Source: Tritrichomonas musculus
Lineage: Eukaryota; Parabasalia; Tritrichomonadida; Tritrichomonadidae
Assembly (NCBI GenBank): GCA_039105265.1
Contig: JAPFFF010000057.1
Location: 928,501 to 992,500, forward strand
Direction of reading: 5' to 3'
Length of the DNA stretch: 64,000 nt
Both the position numbers and the translations under genes were made by a program. This document shows positions 35,070 through 47,402 of this stretch, piece after piece; the stretch's first letter is position 1; every line of letters begins with the position of its first letter. The notes beneath the pieces were generated by a model. That model saw nothing but the letters and a program-made list of their open reading frames with translations. It was not told the DNA's origin and did no database searches.

Positions 35070-37627
35070 TATATGCAAGTTATAAAATTTGGATTCCTCT
35101 CAAATACTTATACAATCTGTACATTTAAAAACTCAAGTTCAATTCTAATCTTATTAACATTTGAAAATAACACTTTTCAGAAGCATTGATAGAAGGGAAA
35201 AAGAAAATGGCCATTAATTTTCTTTTTCTAATCTTCAATCAAACACTTCCATTATTAAATATAAAGAAAAAAATGTGCAACCGTTTATTCGCACCAAAAG
35301 TCATGAAGATACTCAAGGTGTTTTTTAAAAACGGCTGCTAGTTTTGATAGCAGGTGTATGAAAGTGCATCAAGCTATCAATTCGAGGCTTAAAGACTAAC
35401 GCCAAGTGAGTGGCCGCTACTTGACTGGCCCCATTTTTTTTGTTCTCCGGGTAAAAAAAATATCAATATGCTGATTTGATTCATAATGTTCAAAGGCAAA
35501 TGAACAGGTAATAATTAAATGGGCTGATCATTAACGAAACTTCAAACTAACTGAACCAATGCAAAATGAAACATCTTTGAACAATAATCTTAGAATCTAA
35601 GTCCAAGGTACAGATATAATTAAATGAGCTGAACATATGAACTTAAATCATCTAGAAACTTAATCAGGTTACTTCTTAGGTAATGAATCAATTTCTAATT
35701 GAATCAAATAATTGCACAATTAAATTGATCTGAACTTTAATCTGAACAGATTCCTAAATAAGTTATGATCATGACTAACTAAATGATTTGATCAAAATTC
35801 AACCTTATCTAAAAACCTACTCAGAAAAATGAACAAATCGATCTGAAGATCGATCCTTTTGGCACTTTCTGTATGGTTACACACAACTTCTGTATGGTTA
35901 CACAACTGTATGGATACACTAGAACTACTTGAACTTTATTAGAAAAGTAAATGAACAGGAAAAATGTAATTAAGTGGGCTGATCATAAATAAATACTTTT
36001 CAAAATAAAAAGAACAAGTAAGAACTGAACCTAAAATAAATTGAAAATGCATCTAATCGGGGGATTGATAAAATTTTTCCATATTTGCTCATTTGAAGAA
36101 TGAAAGCTGGAAACTCTTTCCTTTATGCCGGGCCAACATAAAATAACTTTCACTCTTCATAATTTTTTGATCTTCATTGTGCGACAAGATTCAACATTTG
36201 ATGAAGTTTTGAGAACAAAAAAAATTGGGGCTGGAAGCCAGGAATATTTCAATGAATGCTATTTAAAGGGACAAGTGCTTTTTTTCAACTGATGCTTAAA
36301 GGAGCGCAAAAGGACGACAATGAGCAAATTGGAAACAGCAAACATTAAAATGAAATGATTTTTTTCTTTAAAAAATTGAATTTTTCTTTTCTTTTTAAAA
36401 AGTGAGATAAATTCACAACTATTATTCAAGTAATATTTGATTTTAATTTGTATATTTATCATATTAAATAATCAAAAATACAATTAAAAAATATTTTTAA
36501 ATGTTAACGAAAGACGATAAAATAAAATTTTTTCACAATTTTTCTTTGCTTATTTGAAAATAAATTTATTTAATTATCTGTTTGAAAATCAAAATAAAAG
36601 TAGTTTTTATGCTTTTTATAATGACATTTTATAGCTATTAATTTATTTTTTAATTCATATCTATGTAGTTAAAAAAAGCTTTTTCATTTAATAATGCCTT
36701 ATTTATAATCTAGTAAATATCATTGGAATTATTCATAGATCATTATGTAACAATTATAGAGAATCTCCATGAAGTTTTATGCTTTTTATTTTTGTTTGTT
36801 TGAACCATTATTTTGTTATCATATTGATTAAAGATATTATGAATTATTTAAAATAAAATGTTTTATAACAAAATATATAATTAAAATGTGACGTAATTTG
36901 GTCATTTTTTATCTTAATAAATTGGTTGGAAATTATAATATGATATTCTATAATCTTTCCAAATCATTTATATTTTTGAATACTACTACTTATTTATTTT
37001 AACATCAGATCTAAAATCAAAATCAACTCATTTTTATTTGATTGCTCTCTTCTCCAAAATTTTACATTTTTTTAACACTCAATTATCCAGACAAATTATT
37101 CATGAATTTCATAAATTTGTATTTCTATATATATTTTATTAATTAAATAATTTAATTATTGTAAATAAAATATAATTAATAATTTTTATTCCATAATATT
37201 TATCATGAGTTAAATGCACATTTTAAATATGATTAATGCTTGATTATTTAAACATGAAAAAATGATATTTATTTTTATATTTTAAAAAATTTCTGTTATA
37301 TTAAACATTTTAATATTTGAGTATTTCAAATAAAAATAAATTTTTGAGAAGAATATTTTCAATGTAATATCTGAAAAATAAAATTTTTAAAATTTTGGTA
37401 TGAAAATACAAAATAACAATACTAATCATATATATTAACTTTTAATTTATATTTGAGATTTCCTCAAGATTTTTTATTCATAAATCAATTTTCTGTGAAT
37501 TATTTTATTTATTAAATGGATTGAGAAGATATCTCTTAAAAATAATCAAAATTGAAAAGAAGTAATATTTTTTGATAAATGTGATTATATAATTTCAAAA
37601 CCTCATTTTTTATTTTTTCATTCATAA
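35070..37627. other. Long intergenic stretch with diverged short repeats
   Basis: No credible gene. From 35320 to 36110 there are diverged copies of a unit around AATTAAATGGGCTGATCATTA (35505, 35614, 35970) and a tandem TTCTGTATGGTTACACA at 35877-35920, suggesting an old satellite or repeat family. From 36110 to 37600 it is plain AT-rich DNA, ending with Inr-like TCATTTTTTA and TCATTCATA words just before the nitroreductase ATG. Confidence 0.5.
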
Positions 37628-38476
37628 ATGGCAACACAGGAAGATTCACAAACATTATCTCTTTATGATGCTTTTAAAGTTCGACACACAATTCATTATT
37701 TTGAACCAAATGAATTCCCTTCAGAAAAAATGAAAGTTGTTGATGAAATATTAGAAAGAGTAAATTCAACTCCAACTCCATTTGGTCATGATGATGTAAA
37801 AATTGGAAGAGTTGGGCCAGGCCTTGGAAAGGGACGAATAATCAATGAAAAAGGATGGATTTTAGCATTAATCCCTAAAAGTTGGACAAAACATAAGAAG
37901 CAGTATTACACTGATGTATCTTTTAGACTTCAATTAGCAACAATGCTATTAACTGAAAATGGAATTGGAACTGGTTGGGCAACTGAATCATTTGATTCAT
38001 CAAAAGCAAAAAGGACATATGAAAATTGGAAAATTCCAGCAGGAGTTGCATTTGGCCTTGTTCCTCAAACTAAATTCTTAAAAGTTGATCCAACAACTCC
38101 ATGGAATCAGAAAAGACTTCGATTTTCTTCATTATTTTATAATTCAAACACCAAACAATTCATCAACGAAAAAAATGCAGGTGATCTCTATCAAATGTTA
38201 ATGGCACTTCGTTCTGGTCCATCTCTTAAAAATCGTCAGCCATGGAGATTCGTTATAGAAGGAAAAATGATTCACTTGTTCAACACTGAAAAAGGAAAGA
38301 ACTGCCACATGGGCGTCGCTCTTGCAAATCTTTATTTAATTGCTAAGGAAAACGGAGTTGAGCCAAAATTCGATTTCATTTCACCTCCTCCTAATTTTGG
38401 TTCTGGATCTGGATCAACACCATTCATTCCAACATTTTATGTCTGTTCATGCAGATTTACAAACAATACAAATTAA
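37628..38476 (+). CDS. Nitroreductase-family protein (TM1586-like)
   Basis: 282 residues beginning at ATG 37628. It reads as two related nitroreductase-like halves: an N-terminal half with RHTIHYFEPNEFPSEKM and QLATMLLTENGIGTGW, and a C-terminal half with LYQMLMALRSGPSLKNRQPW and MGVALANLYLIAKENG. RSGPSLKNRQPWRF is the family's FMN-contacting pattern. This matches the putative TM-nitroreductase group rather than the classic dimeric NfsB type. Predicted flavin-dependent oxidoreductase; substrate unknown. Such genes in trichomonads are usually of bacterial origin, which I infer but cannot show. The frame is intact and the gene stands alone between repeat-rich gaps. Confidence 0.8.
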   Translation: MATQEDSQTLSLYDAFKVRHTIHYFEPNEFPSEKMKVVDEILERVNSTPTPFGHDDVKIGRVGPGLGKGRIINEKGWILALIPKSWTKHKKQYYTDVSFRLQLATMLLTENGIGTGWATESFDSSKAKRTYENWKIPAGVAFGLVPQTKFLKVDPTTPWNQKRLRFSSLFYNSNTKQFINEKNAGDLYQMLMALRSGPSLKNRQPWRFVIEGKMIHLFNTEKGKNCHMGVALANLYLIAKENGVEPKFDFISPPPNFGSGSGSTPFIPTFYVCSCRFTNNTN

Positions 38477-38738
38477 TTTATTATTGTTTTTTTTTTAAAA
38501 AAAATAAAATTTTGTAGTTTTTTTTTTAATTTAAATAACTTATGTATTCATTTCTACATGTTTAACAAAGATAGAAACACAACGTATGATGTAGCTTAAT
38601 CCTTTGAAATACTTTTCAATAGATATTTATTAGTTGGAAATATATTATAAAAAGCATAAAATTAGCATAAAATAAGTATAAATGTTTTAAGCTGTATGCT
38701 TTATTATTATCATGATAGTATTATTTGTTCTAATTTTT

Positions 38739-39344
38739 TCAATATTCATTTTCATCAACAATTTCTTCAAAAACTTCTCTTTTTTCTACATTTTTAATTT
38801 TTGAATTCTTGCGCATTTTTTCATTTTTCTTGTTATTTTTGCTTAATTTATCTTTTTTAATTAAATTATATGGTGTTGTAAATGATAATTGAACTTGCAT
38901 TTGGCCTATAACTTTGCGATTAACATTATCTTTTTGTTCTATATCAATATTTTGTTCTTGAATTTGTTTCTGAATTGGATAGTATATATTTAAGGTTTTA
39001 ATATCTGTTTCAATTGTACCAGCAGTTACTTTATCTTTTGGTACATTTAAAAATTGACTGAGATGAATTGTAGCCGATGCAATAATTGGGTTGTAGGAAA
39101 ATATTGTTCTTTTTCTGAAAACCATTACAATTCTTTTTGTTTCATTTGAAATATTTATAGCAAATACATGATTTGAACAATACATTTTTTTCCCTTGAAT
39201 ATGAAATTTTTGCTTATTTCCATCTGGAGTTGTAGTAATGCTTACACGGACTTCTTCATTCGATTTAACTAGATTTTTAGGGAGTGTAAATGCTAACAAA
39301 TGAATATTTAGACCATTTTCGAATTTTTTGGAGTCTTGAGTCAT
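38739..39344 (-). CDS. C2-domain-like protein
   Basis: 201 residues from the ATG at 39342-39344; the open frame upstream of that has only a TTG. The N-terminal ~150 residues are beta-rich with the rhythm of a C2 sandwich: LNIHLLAFTLPKNL, VRVSITTTPDG, NHVFAINISNETKRIVMVF, IASATIHLSQFL and QVQLSFTTPYNL at the end. I do not see the calcium-binding aspartate cluster of classic C2 domains. The C-terminal ~40 residues are a lysine-rich tail. A membrane or scaffold role is possible. Convergent with the nitroreductase gene, 262 bases apart. Confidence 0.55.
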   Translation of the reverse strand: MTQDSKKFENGLNIHLLAFTLPKNLVKSNEEVRVSITTTPDGNKQKFHIQGKKMYCSNHVFAINISNETKRIVMVFRKRTIFSYNPIIASATIHLSQFLNVPKDKVTAGTIETDIKTLNIYYPIQKQIQEQNIDIEQKDNVNRKVIGQMQVQLSFTTPYNLIKKDKLSKNNKKNEKMRKNSKIKNVEKREVFEEIVDENEY

Positions 39345-40010
39345 ATGATAATGTATGAAAAAGATAAAAATGAGATTTTTATTCAAAATTTAAAAATCAT
39401 TGAAAAAAAATTTATTTCATTTAAAATATTCAATTAAAATTTAATTTTTGAAAAGATTTATTTTTTTTATGAAAACTTTTTCATGAAATTTATTTTTAAC
39501 GTTATTTCTTATTCAATTATTTATCACCAAATAAAAATATATTTATCTTAGTTAATATTTTTTTATATATTATATTTTTAATAATAATATGTATTAATAG
39601 TATTTAACTTATAGTATCATTTTTTAATTAATATTTTTTATTTATTCTAAAGGAAAAAAATTATTTTTTAAAGATTTTCATTGAATTTCATATTAAGGTT
39701 TTGAGAAACCGCTCAAAAATTCTGAAATTTGAATCCCCTTTCAAATTAAATTCAATTATTTGAGAGGGGAATGTATAAAATCATTCTAAAACGTTCAAAA
39801 ATTCTGAAATTAAAATTTTAACACATTTATCAACTAATATATATTGTTGAAATATAATAACTATAAAATAAATATTAATATTTAATTCAGATAAGAATTA
39901 AGTTTTGCATAATTAGTTCAATTGATATAATTTCCCATAATATTTTCAAATTATTTTTAATATTATATTATTAATATTAACAATTTATTTTTAAATGTAA
40001 TAAGCTAGTA
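39345..40010. other. Intergenic, nothing recognised
   Basis: AT-rich upstream region of the C2-like gene. A short run of related words TCAAAAATTCTGAAATT recurs at 39713 and 39796. No gene. Confidence 0.4.
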
Positions 40011-40304
40011 TAGTTTGACGATAAACCGGTCGACATCACGAAAAACTGATCAACATCTTCAACTTTTTCATTAAACTCATAGAAATACTCGGAATACTTT
40101 TCTATGATGCTTATTCAAAAACCGGTAGACATTATAAAATTTTAAAAATTTTTTAAAAAGATATTTGAGTTATATTTGAGAGCCTTTTCAATATCATTTT
40201 TCATTCAATTTTGAACATCTTTATGAAATATTTGAGTGCGATTTTATGAAAAAGTTTACGATGTCGACCGGTTTTTCTGATGTTTCCTCGTTTATCGTCT
40301 TACT
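40011..40304 (-). mobile_element. MITE family A, copy 2 (~294 bp)
   Basis: Starts TAGTTTGACGATAAACCGG and ends TTTATCGTCTTACTA. It is the reverse complement of 34765-35069 with scattered changes and small gaps, 5 kb away. It abuts the element at 40306. Confidence 0.85.
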
Positions 40305-40305
40305 A

Positions 40306-40919
40306 TAAAGTCGGATTCAATTAGCTTGGGACAAACTTTTTAAATTACCATAGAAATCCATTCAAAAGTGTCCCAAGCTGCATGCAAGAAATTCAGAGAT
40401 ACTCAGAAAATGAAAAAGTGTCAAGCTCAAATAAAACGAAAATTAAAAAAGAAAACTTTAGAAGAAATCTTTTTATTGAGACCTAAAAGATAAAATTGAA
40501 AGTCGATAGGGATAGTTCTATGACTTTTTCTATGAAAACTCGTCTGGATAGTAAAACCTAGCATTAATCTTATTTACTAGGCTTTAAATAGTCAATGACC
40601 ACTTTTTGGCAACTGGTCACTTGGAGCTATAAAATGCTTTAATACTGGTCATTTCCAACCTAAAATGACCACCAATATAAAGCCTAGCTTATTTATAATA
40701 ATTCAAGAAATTTCAATCAGGAGCATAAATATCTATTCTCGAGATGTTTTAAAGTGGTGATTCTTTTTTAAAAATGCTTTTTTGCGTATGATTTATTCAT
40801 ATTGCTCTTCTTGGCTTAAAATAAATGAGATTTTATTAGTATTCAATTTAAAATTTTGTTTTTCACTATCATCAGAATTTTTTTGAGAGAATGTCCTAAG
40901 CATTTTGAATCCGACTTTA
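40306..40919. mobile_element. 614-bp inverted-repeat element next to MITE A
   Basis: Perfect 15-bp ends TAAAGTCGGATTCAA (40306-40320) and complement (40905-40919). Inside, CTAGGCTTTA (about 40578) and TAAAGCCTAG (about 40679) form a second, nested palindromic pair of about 110 bases. No gene. Confidence 0.7.
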
Positions 40920-41298
40920 CAAATTAAAATATTCAATAATATATAAAATTGATTTTGTATATTTTACAAATTATATTTTCAATTATAATCGGTTATGAAA
41001 ACCATATTTCAAATATACTAAAACAAGAAAAAAATGGATGACAGGAGCAGTCTGACCGATTCTATGAGATTATTCAAATTAATTGAGATATTTTTTTGAA
41101 GTCAATAATTTATATATAACTCATAAAAAAAACAATATATAAACAATTAAACATTTGAATATAAATATTATCATTATTTTATAATATATTATAATAATAA
41201 AAAGTACTATTAAAGCAGTATATGAAAAATCAAATTTAAATCATTCTGAAAAAATTAATGGTAATTAAATAAATTAAATAGATAAATCATTTGATATT
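40920..41298. other. Intergenic, nothing recognised
   Basis: AT-rich DNA between two inverted-repeat elements. No open frame of note. Confidence 0.4.
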
Positions 41299-43256
41299 TA
41301 TTAAGGGTAAAGTTGGCTTTTCTTTTTTTTGAAATCTTTTAATTTATTCTATGTGCTGCTTGAATGAATTGTATGATCATTGAATTTATTTCTATGTAAA
41401 TTCAATCTTTTCTGAGGGGCATTCAAATGAACAGAAAAAAAAGAGCTCCACAGAGCTATCAAATCAATTTTTGTACAAAAAAGCATTACAACGTAATGTA
41501 AAATATTCTGAATTTTGGATATATAACAAAAAATGGTCCAAATCATGAAAAAAATAAAAAATGAAAATATCATAATCCAAAAAATATCAAGAAAACATTT
41601 TTTTACTAAAAAAAGTGCATATTTCTATTTTTAAACATATATACAAGGGGAATCATTTGTTTTTATCATATTTAATTTGAAGAAGACTGAATTACAATGC
41701 TTTTTTTTTTTTTAATTTCGAAAAAAATTTTTTTTCTACTTAATTCTATTGATATTGGTTGATATATATTTTTTATACGAATATTTTAGATTGATATTCG
41801 ATATTCATTAAGAAAAATATTTGTTTTAAAATGCAATAAAATTATTTGAAAATTTTATCATGAAAATTTTGATGTTAGCAAGTCGGCTCTTCTCGAATAG
41901 GAAACTTTTTGGATTTGTACTAGGAAAATATAATTAATAGCATTTATTATAATAAAATGGCCCATTAAAAATTAGAAAATTTGAATCATGGAGAAAATTG
42001 AATATTGATATTTCTGTGATTTTTTGATTTGATGGATTTTTCCTATTATATTTTATGTAGTATTTGATATATACATAAAATTAAGGAATCTAATTGCGTG
42101 TAAAATGAAAAATTGGCACTTTCAAATAAGTTTGTTTTTAAAAATATTGAAAGGGTTGAAAAGTTGAATAAAATCAAAAAATAAAAATATTTATCATATC
42201 TTATTATTAAAAAAGCAAAAATTATTATAATTTTTATATTAATTTATATATAATAATATATATATATTATTTATTAAATATTAATAATATAATGAATATG
42301 GAAATAAATATTCTTTTTTTAAGTTAACTTAAAAATTCAATGGAGATAAATAATTTTGAATGAATGCTTTTTCGTTTTTTTATTCAAAATTGTGAGATAA
42401 AAAATGTTTTTATCTCAATAAATTTATCATAATTTATATATATAATATCAGCTAATAGACATAATAATTAATTAAACTAAAAATACATATATATCCATAT
42501 ATATTAAAAAATATTAATTTATTTTGAACAATAAACTAATTTATCAATTGAAACCATAGTTTATATTATTACTTAAGCTTTAATGCATTGCATAAAAATC
42601 AAAATAAATAATTAAATTAGTATATTAATGCAAAAAAAGTCGAATTTTTTTTAATTCTTCTATACATAAAAGAAACAAGATACCAAACTATTTTTTTTCT
42701 ATATTTAATTGGTTGATTGAATAGAAAAAGTATTATAATAACCATTTATCAATTGAAATAGCTATATATTTTTGCTGAATCCATACCAATGTTTTTATAA
42801 AATTTCCGAATAAATCCTTTTATTTACGAAATTAAATAATTTTAAAATTATAAGGTATTCCATATAAAATTTCATTACAAATATCTTTTTTATTTTCATA
42901 TTGATTCAATAAAACTGTTTTTTGATGAGAGAAATTGGTTCACAATTTTTTGAAAGAAATTTTTTTTTATTCAATTATTTGAGAAAATAGAAATTCGAAA
43001 AAAACTATCTAAACAAAAATATACTTATTTAAAAAATTAATCTTAAATTAATTATATTTTTTTAAATTAAGATTATACATGATAATCTTAATGGATAAAA
43101 TAAAAAATGATTAAACGTTGATTTGATAAGAAATATATAAATTTTTTATATTTTAATGAAATATCAGATTTGCTATTAGCAAAAACTCATAGAATATTTT
43201 GAAAGATATTACAAAAAGTGGAAAAAAGTTGAGAAAAGCCAACTTTACCCTTAATA
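41299..43256. mobile_element. 1.96-kb element with 25-bp inverted ends, no gene left
   Basis: The ends 41299-41323 and 43232-43256 are perfect inverted repeats of 25 bases containing AAGGGTAAAGTTGGCTTTTC. The interior is AT-rich and holds no recognisable transposase; small open frames inside look random. Either a long non-autonomous DNA transposon or an autonomous one that has lost its gene. Confidence 0.65.
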
Positions 43257-44021
43257 GCAAATCAGTTATTTGTTCAGCAAAAAATAATGTATTTTTTAAA
43301 AATGAAATATTCGTAAATAGAACTCAATTTCAACTCCAAAATTTTAGATTGGAAAAAAAAATAGTATTATATATTAACAATTATTTATCAAAAATATTAT
43401 TTATCAGGTATTTGGCGAGAAAACGAACCTCGCCAAAAAAATACGAACGATAGATTCAATTCTTTCAAATTATTTGAAGGAAAAACTCACAATTTACTCG
43501 TTAGACGATTAGAATTTCAATAAATTATTTTCATGCTAATTATTGAAAATTGAATATCATTGAAAGTATGTATTATTTATTATATATATTTCTTGATCAA
43601 TTATATATATACATTTAATATAATTTTTAAATAAAATATATATATAAAAATAAATAACAAATTAATAAATAAATCTAATGTAATCCTTTGTTATTATATT
43701 AAAATACATAAAAATAACATTATAAGGTCAATTTATAACCATATCTCTCTTTTTATATTAATCTATTTTTATTTTGATAAAATTTGAATAAATATCTTAT
43801 TAAAATAAAAATATAATTTTAATAATATATATATAATTATATGAATCTGTATTTATATTCAAAATATTAATATTTTTATTGAATATTAGAATATATAAAA
43901 AAAAAATAATCGTTTTTTATCTGAAAAATTTATTTAATAATTTCAATTAATTCAAAAAATTTGGGACCTATATCTCAATTTTCATTGAATTTTGAGAAAT
44001 ATTCTCAAATCATATTACAAC
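43257..44021. other. Intergenic, nothing recognised
   Basis: AT-rich DNA with TA runs up to the tRNA-like gene. Confidence 0.4.
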
Positions 44022-44092
44022 TCTGGACAGGAGAGTCGAACCCCTGGCCTCATCAATGCGAATGATGCGCTCTACCACTGAGCTAGCCACCC
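44022..44092 (-). tRNA. tRNA-Ala(CGC)-like gene with mismatched acceptor stem
   Basis: Read on the minus strand it has a good A box (TAGCTCAGTGG) and B box (GGTTCGACTCT), a 4-bp D stem GCTC/GAGC, a 5-bp anticodon stem CATCA/TGATG with loop TTCGCAT (anticodon CGC, alanine) and a 5-bp T stem. The acceptor stem is wrong: 5' GGGTGGC against 3' GTCCAGA pairs only at the three inner positions. No T-run terminator follows. It may be a pseudogene, a tRNA-derived repeat head, or a tRNA needing repair of its 5' end. Confidence 0.6.
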
Positions 44093-46089
44093 TTTAATCC
44101 TTTTAATTTTTTTTAAATAAAAGTAAAGTATTTGAAAAAATGAGAGGTATTGTGTACTTTGTGTTTTCGAAATGTATACTCTCATGAATGTACTTTCTGA
44201 TAATTATCATTTGTTTTGGCGCAAATAATACATTTCAAAAGCTTTTTTATTTATTTACTATACAAATGATAAATACTAAAAAAAATAAGATTTTAATTAC
44301 TTATTGATGGTATTCCAAATTGAATTAAAGCAATCTTTTTACAAACTTTACTTTGGTTTATTAAATTTATGAATAAAATGATTGTATATGACACAAAATT
44401 TCATTAAAACATATATATTTACATTTGAACATAAATTATTTTGATTTATTTAAGGTACAAATCCAGTACGTTATTTTTTGAATAGGAGAACGTTTATTAT
44501 TTGAATAGTTGTATGTCTCTGAAAAAGTTTAAATTGACTAGGTTTGTTTTTGACACTTATTTTACAATTTAAATAAATATTTTGACATGTTATATGAAAT
44601 GGATGAAAATAATCGTTTTTTATTTAACATGTCATCTTATTCTTTGAGAATGTCAAAAAAAATTGCGGTTACTAAACGTACTGGATTTGTACCTTAAATA
44701 ACCAAAAGTAGATAAGAAATAAAAATATTTTAAATAAGATAAATAAGCTTTTTATTTTATACAAAAATACTTTATTATTAAATAATCAATTTTACTCAGA
44801 GTAATTGACAGAAAATACTCGAAAATGATGAAATGTGAATTAAAAAATTTCACTCTCGAGTAGACGGTTTATTCGAACATTTTCCCGAGTAAATTTCGAG
44901 TAGAAACCGTTTATTTACCCGAGTTTACTCGAGTTACTCTTTTACCATCCCTGGATATCTCACATAATTTTTTCAGAAAATGTACTATTATAAGGTTTAC
45001 TTTTTTAATGTGTCTTTGCACCCTGTACTTTTGAAAAAAAAAAAATTGAATAGAATGTTTATTCTCCATCGACGCGTACTCTCAGATTTATATCCCTAAA
45101 AAATGATAAAAGTATCTCTGATTTATGAAGATACTTTTCTTTAAATTGTTAACTGAAAAAGTTGGTATCAATTGAAATTTTCAATTATCTCGAATCTCCG
45201 TTGTTTATTTATCAAAAAATGAATAGTAAACTGGTTTTCATAATGTCCACTTTAGTACACTTTTCAAACATTTTTATCTTTTTCGAATAATGCTTTTTCA
45301 AAATATTATCGTCTCATGTATATTACAGTTCTATCTTTTGATGAGCATTTTGGAGTATAGTAAGCAGCAAGGTACCTTCATTTATGTTTCTAATTTCAAA
45401 ATTTCAAATGAATAAACATCATACAAAAGTTACTTTATTTCATATCATCCTAATTGAAAAATAAAAACCAATTTTTAGAAAAAGTGAAAATTGAGTTAAA
45501 GTAGGGTTCTAAAATTATTAGTAGTATAATTTACCTATTTCAAAATATTGTTAACCATTAACTCAATTAATCATTATTTTTTCAAAAGCAATTATTACTT
45601 TTGTATAAAAATTATTTTTTTTTTTTGTTGATAATTTATTTATTTCCTATTTAGATAAAAAACATTATACAATATTATATAACATTCCTATATTTCTCAA
45701 AAATCTTTATTTTTCAAAAAGTTCAAACCATTTTTCTAAGAAACTACCATTTTTTTCATCATATTTATACTGATTTTTTTATATATAATCATATTTCACA
45801 TTCGAATGATTTCTATTTGTTTATAAATTGAATGCATTCAAAATATATTTGAAATTTTAAAAGTTCAAAAAACAATGGATGTGAAACATTTCATCAAAAA
45901 AGCAGTCAAAAATAATATTAGATAATATTTAAGCTACTTTTTATTCAAAAAAAATAAATTAGATAAATTTTTACCTTAAGAAAAAGTTGTGTTTTAAAAT
46001 GTTTTGCTCTGAAAAGTAAATTGAAAAATAAAATCAATTTAAACATAGCATATAACTTTTTATTAATATATTATCATGAAAATCCACTT
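44093..46089. other. Intergenic with MITE and TCGAG-rich patch
   Basis: Besides the element at 44451-44696, the stretch 44812-44944 repeats the words ACTCGAGT, CTCGAGTA and CCGAGTAAA and can fold locally (GTAGACGGTTTATTCG against GTAGAAACCGTTTATTTA are direct copies). It may be the end of a decayed mobile element. No gene seen. Confidence 0.5.
44451..44696. mobile_element. 246-bp MITE
   Basis: Perfect 22-bp inverted ends containing AAGGTACAAATCCAGTACGT (44451-44472 and 44675-44696). A partial match to one end lies at 14775-14797, so the family is dispersed in this genome. Confidence 0.8.
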
Positions 46090-46743
46090 TTAATAACATT
46101 CATCCATAATTTCTTGAAATTCTAATTCCATTTTAAAAAATGATGAATCTAATATTGGATTATCAATTGATTGACTAAAAACTTTGTATTTATATCTTCC
46201 ATTATATCCTTCAGAATTGTCCATTGGTATGACATCTTTGCTTTTATCATCACATTTGGTCAAATTTGATTCCATATTTTTCTCTTTTTTCACATATTTT
46301 GTGTTTTTGGAATTTGAATCTTTATGTGATACTCTCTTTCTAGTTTTTTTCTCCAAATTTTGATTTTTAATTACTAATTTAGAGATATGATAATTATATG
46401 ATTGACGAGCATTAGAATATATATTGCTTTTATTCAAATGCTTATGAAAACGATTTTTGATATCATTTCCACTTCGTCCTGGTAAACTATTCATCATTTT
46501 TGTCCATTTGGGACCAAGTGAGTGGTACATTCGAATTAAAATCTCATCTTCTATTTCTGTCCATGGTTCACTTTTTAATCCTTCTCTGAGGTAATTAATA
46601 TATCTATCGTGAATTTGCTTCGGTGTCCTTCCAGGTAATTTTTTGGAAATCACGTCCCAATCTTTTCCGTGCAATCTAACACCTTCTCTAATGATTTCGT
46701 TTTCCTCTTTTGAGAATAACAATCTCTTAGATTTGTGATTCAT
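46090..46743 (-). CDS. Two-repeat Myb-like DNA-binding protein
   Basis: 217 residues from the ATG at 46741-46743. Two tandem Myb repeats lie near residues 6-52 (FSKEENEIIREGVRLHGKDW, then LPGRTPKQIHDRYINYL) and 58-103 (PWTEIEDEILIRMYHSLGP, then LPGRSGNDIKNRFHKHL), with the spaced aromatic residues of R2R3 domains. The C-terminal half is lysine- and serine-rich and probably disordered. Trichomonads have a large family of such short Myb proteins; several in Trichomonas vaginalis regulate adhesin genes through their promoters. Expected to be nuclear; target genes cannot be told. The frame is intact. Confidence 0.92.
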   Translation of the reverse strand: MNHKSKRLLFSKEENEIIREGVRLHGKDWDVISKKLPGRTPKQIHDRYINYLREGLKSEPWTEIEDEILIRMYHSLGPKWTKMMNSLPGRSGNDIKNRFHKHLNKSNIYSNARQSYNYHISKLVIKNQNLEKKTRKRVSHKDSNSKNTKYVKKEKNMESNLTKCDDKSKDVIPMDNSEGYNGRYKYKVFSQSIDNPILDSSFFKMELEFQEIMDECY

Positions 46744-47350
46744 CTTGTGTTTTTTAAATCACTTTTTTATCTATTCAATTTCAGGTTTTATTGAATTTTT
46801 TCTGAACGTAGATTAATAATAATTCTGAATTATCTATCTTTTTACAAAGCCTTAATTTTTTTCTTTTTAACAAATGATTTAACTCATTTAAATTTGAAAA
46901 TAAATAAAAAATAAGATTTTTTACGTCTAAAATAACGATTTTCTCTCTTAATATTTCTGTTGAAATAGTCTAACAAACTTTTTCAATCACTTTGTAATCA
47001 AAAAATAAAAAAAAAATATCGTTAAATAAAAATAATGAATCTGATTATAATTTGGTGCGATATTAACAATTTACTGATTTTAATAATAAACAAAGCCAAT
47101 ATTATTTTTTAACCATTTTTGTTTTGGGTTCATTTTTTTTCACCGAAAAAATACACTAGCTTTTTGAGAGAAAACTAATTGATGAAGTAAACCTAAAAAA
47201 ATCAGTTCATAAAATTCAAATTGGACATATATGTAATTTTAATATTTCAAGAAACAATAACGATTCTAATCTTACCACAAATTGCATATAGAAACAATAA
47301 TGACCAAATTCATCTGAATTATTTAAATATTGGAATTGACTCAAAACAAC

Positions 47351-47402
<52 letters not shown>

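Noticed and set aside
43199-43453. 84-residue plus-strand frame overlapping the end repeat of the 41299-43256 element
   Set aside because: Asn/Lys-rich composition expected by chance in AT-rich DNA; no ATG at its listed start.
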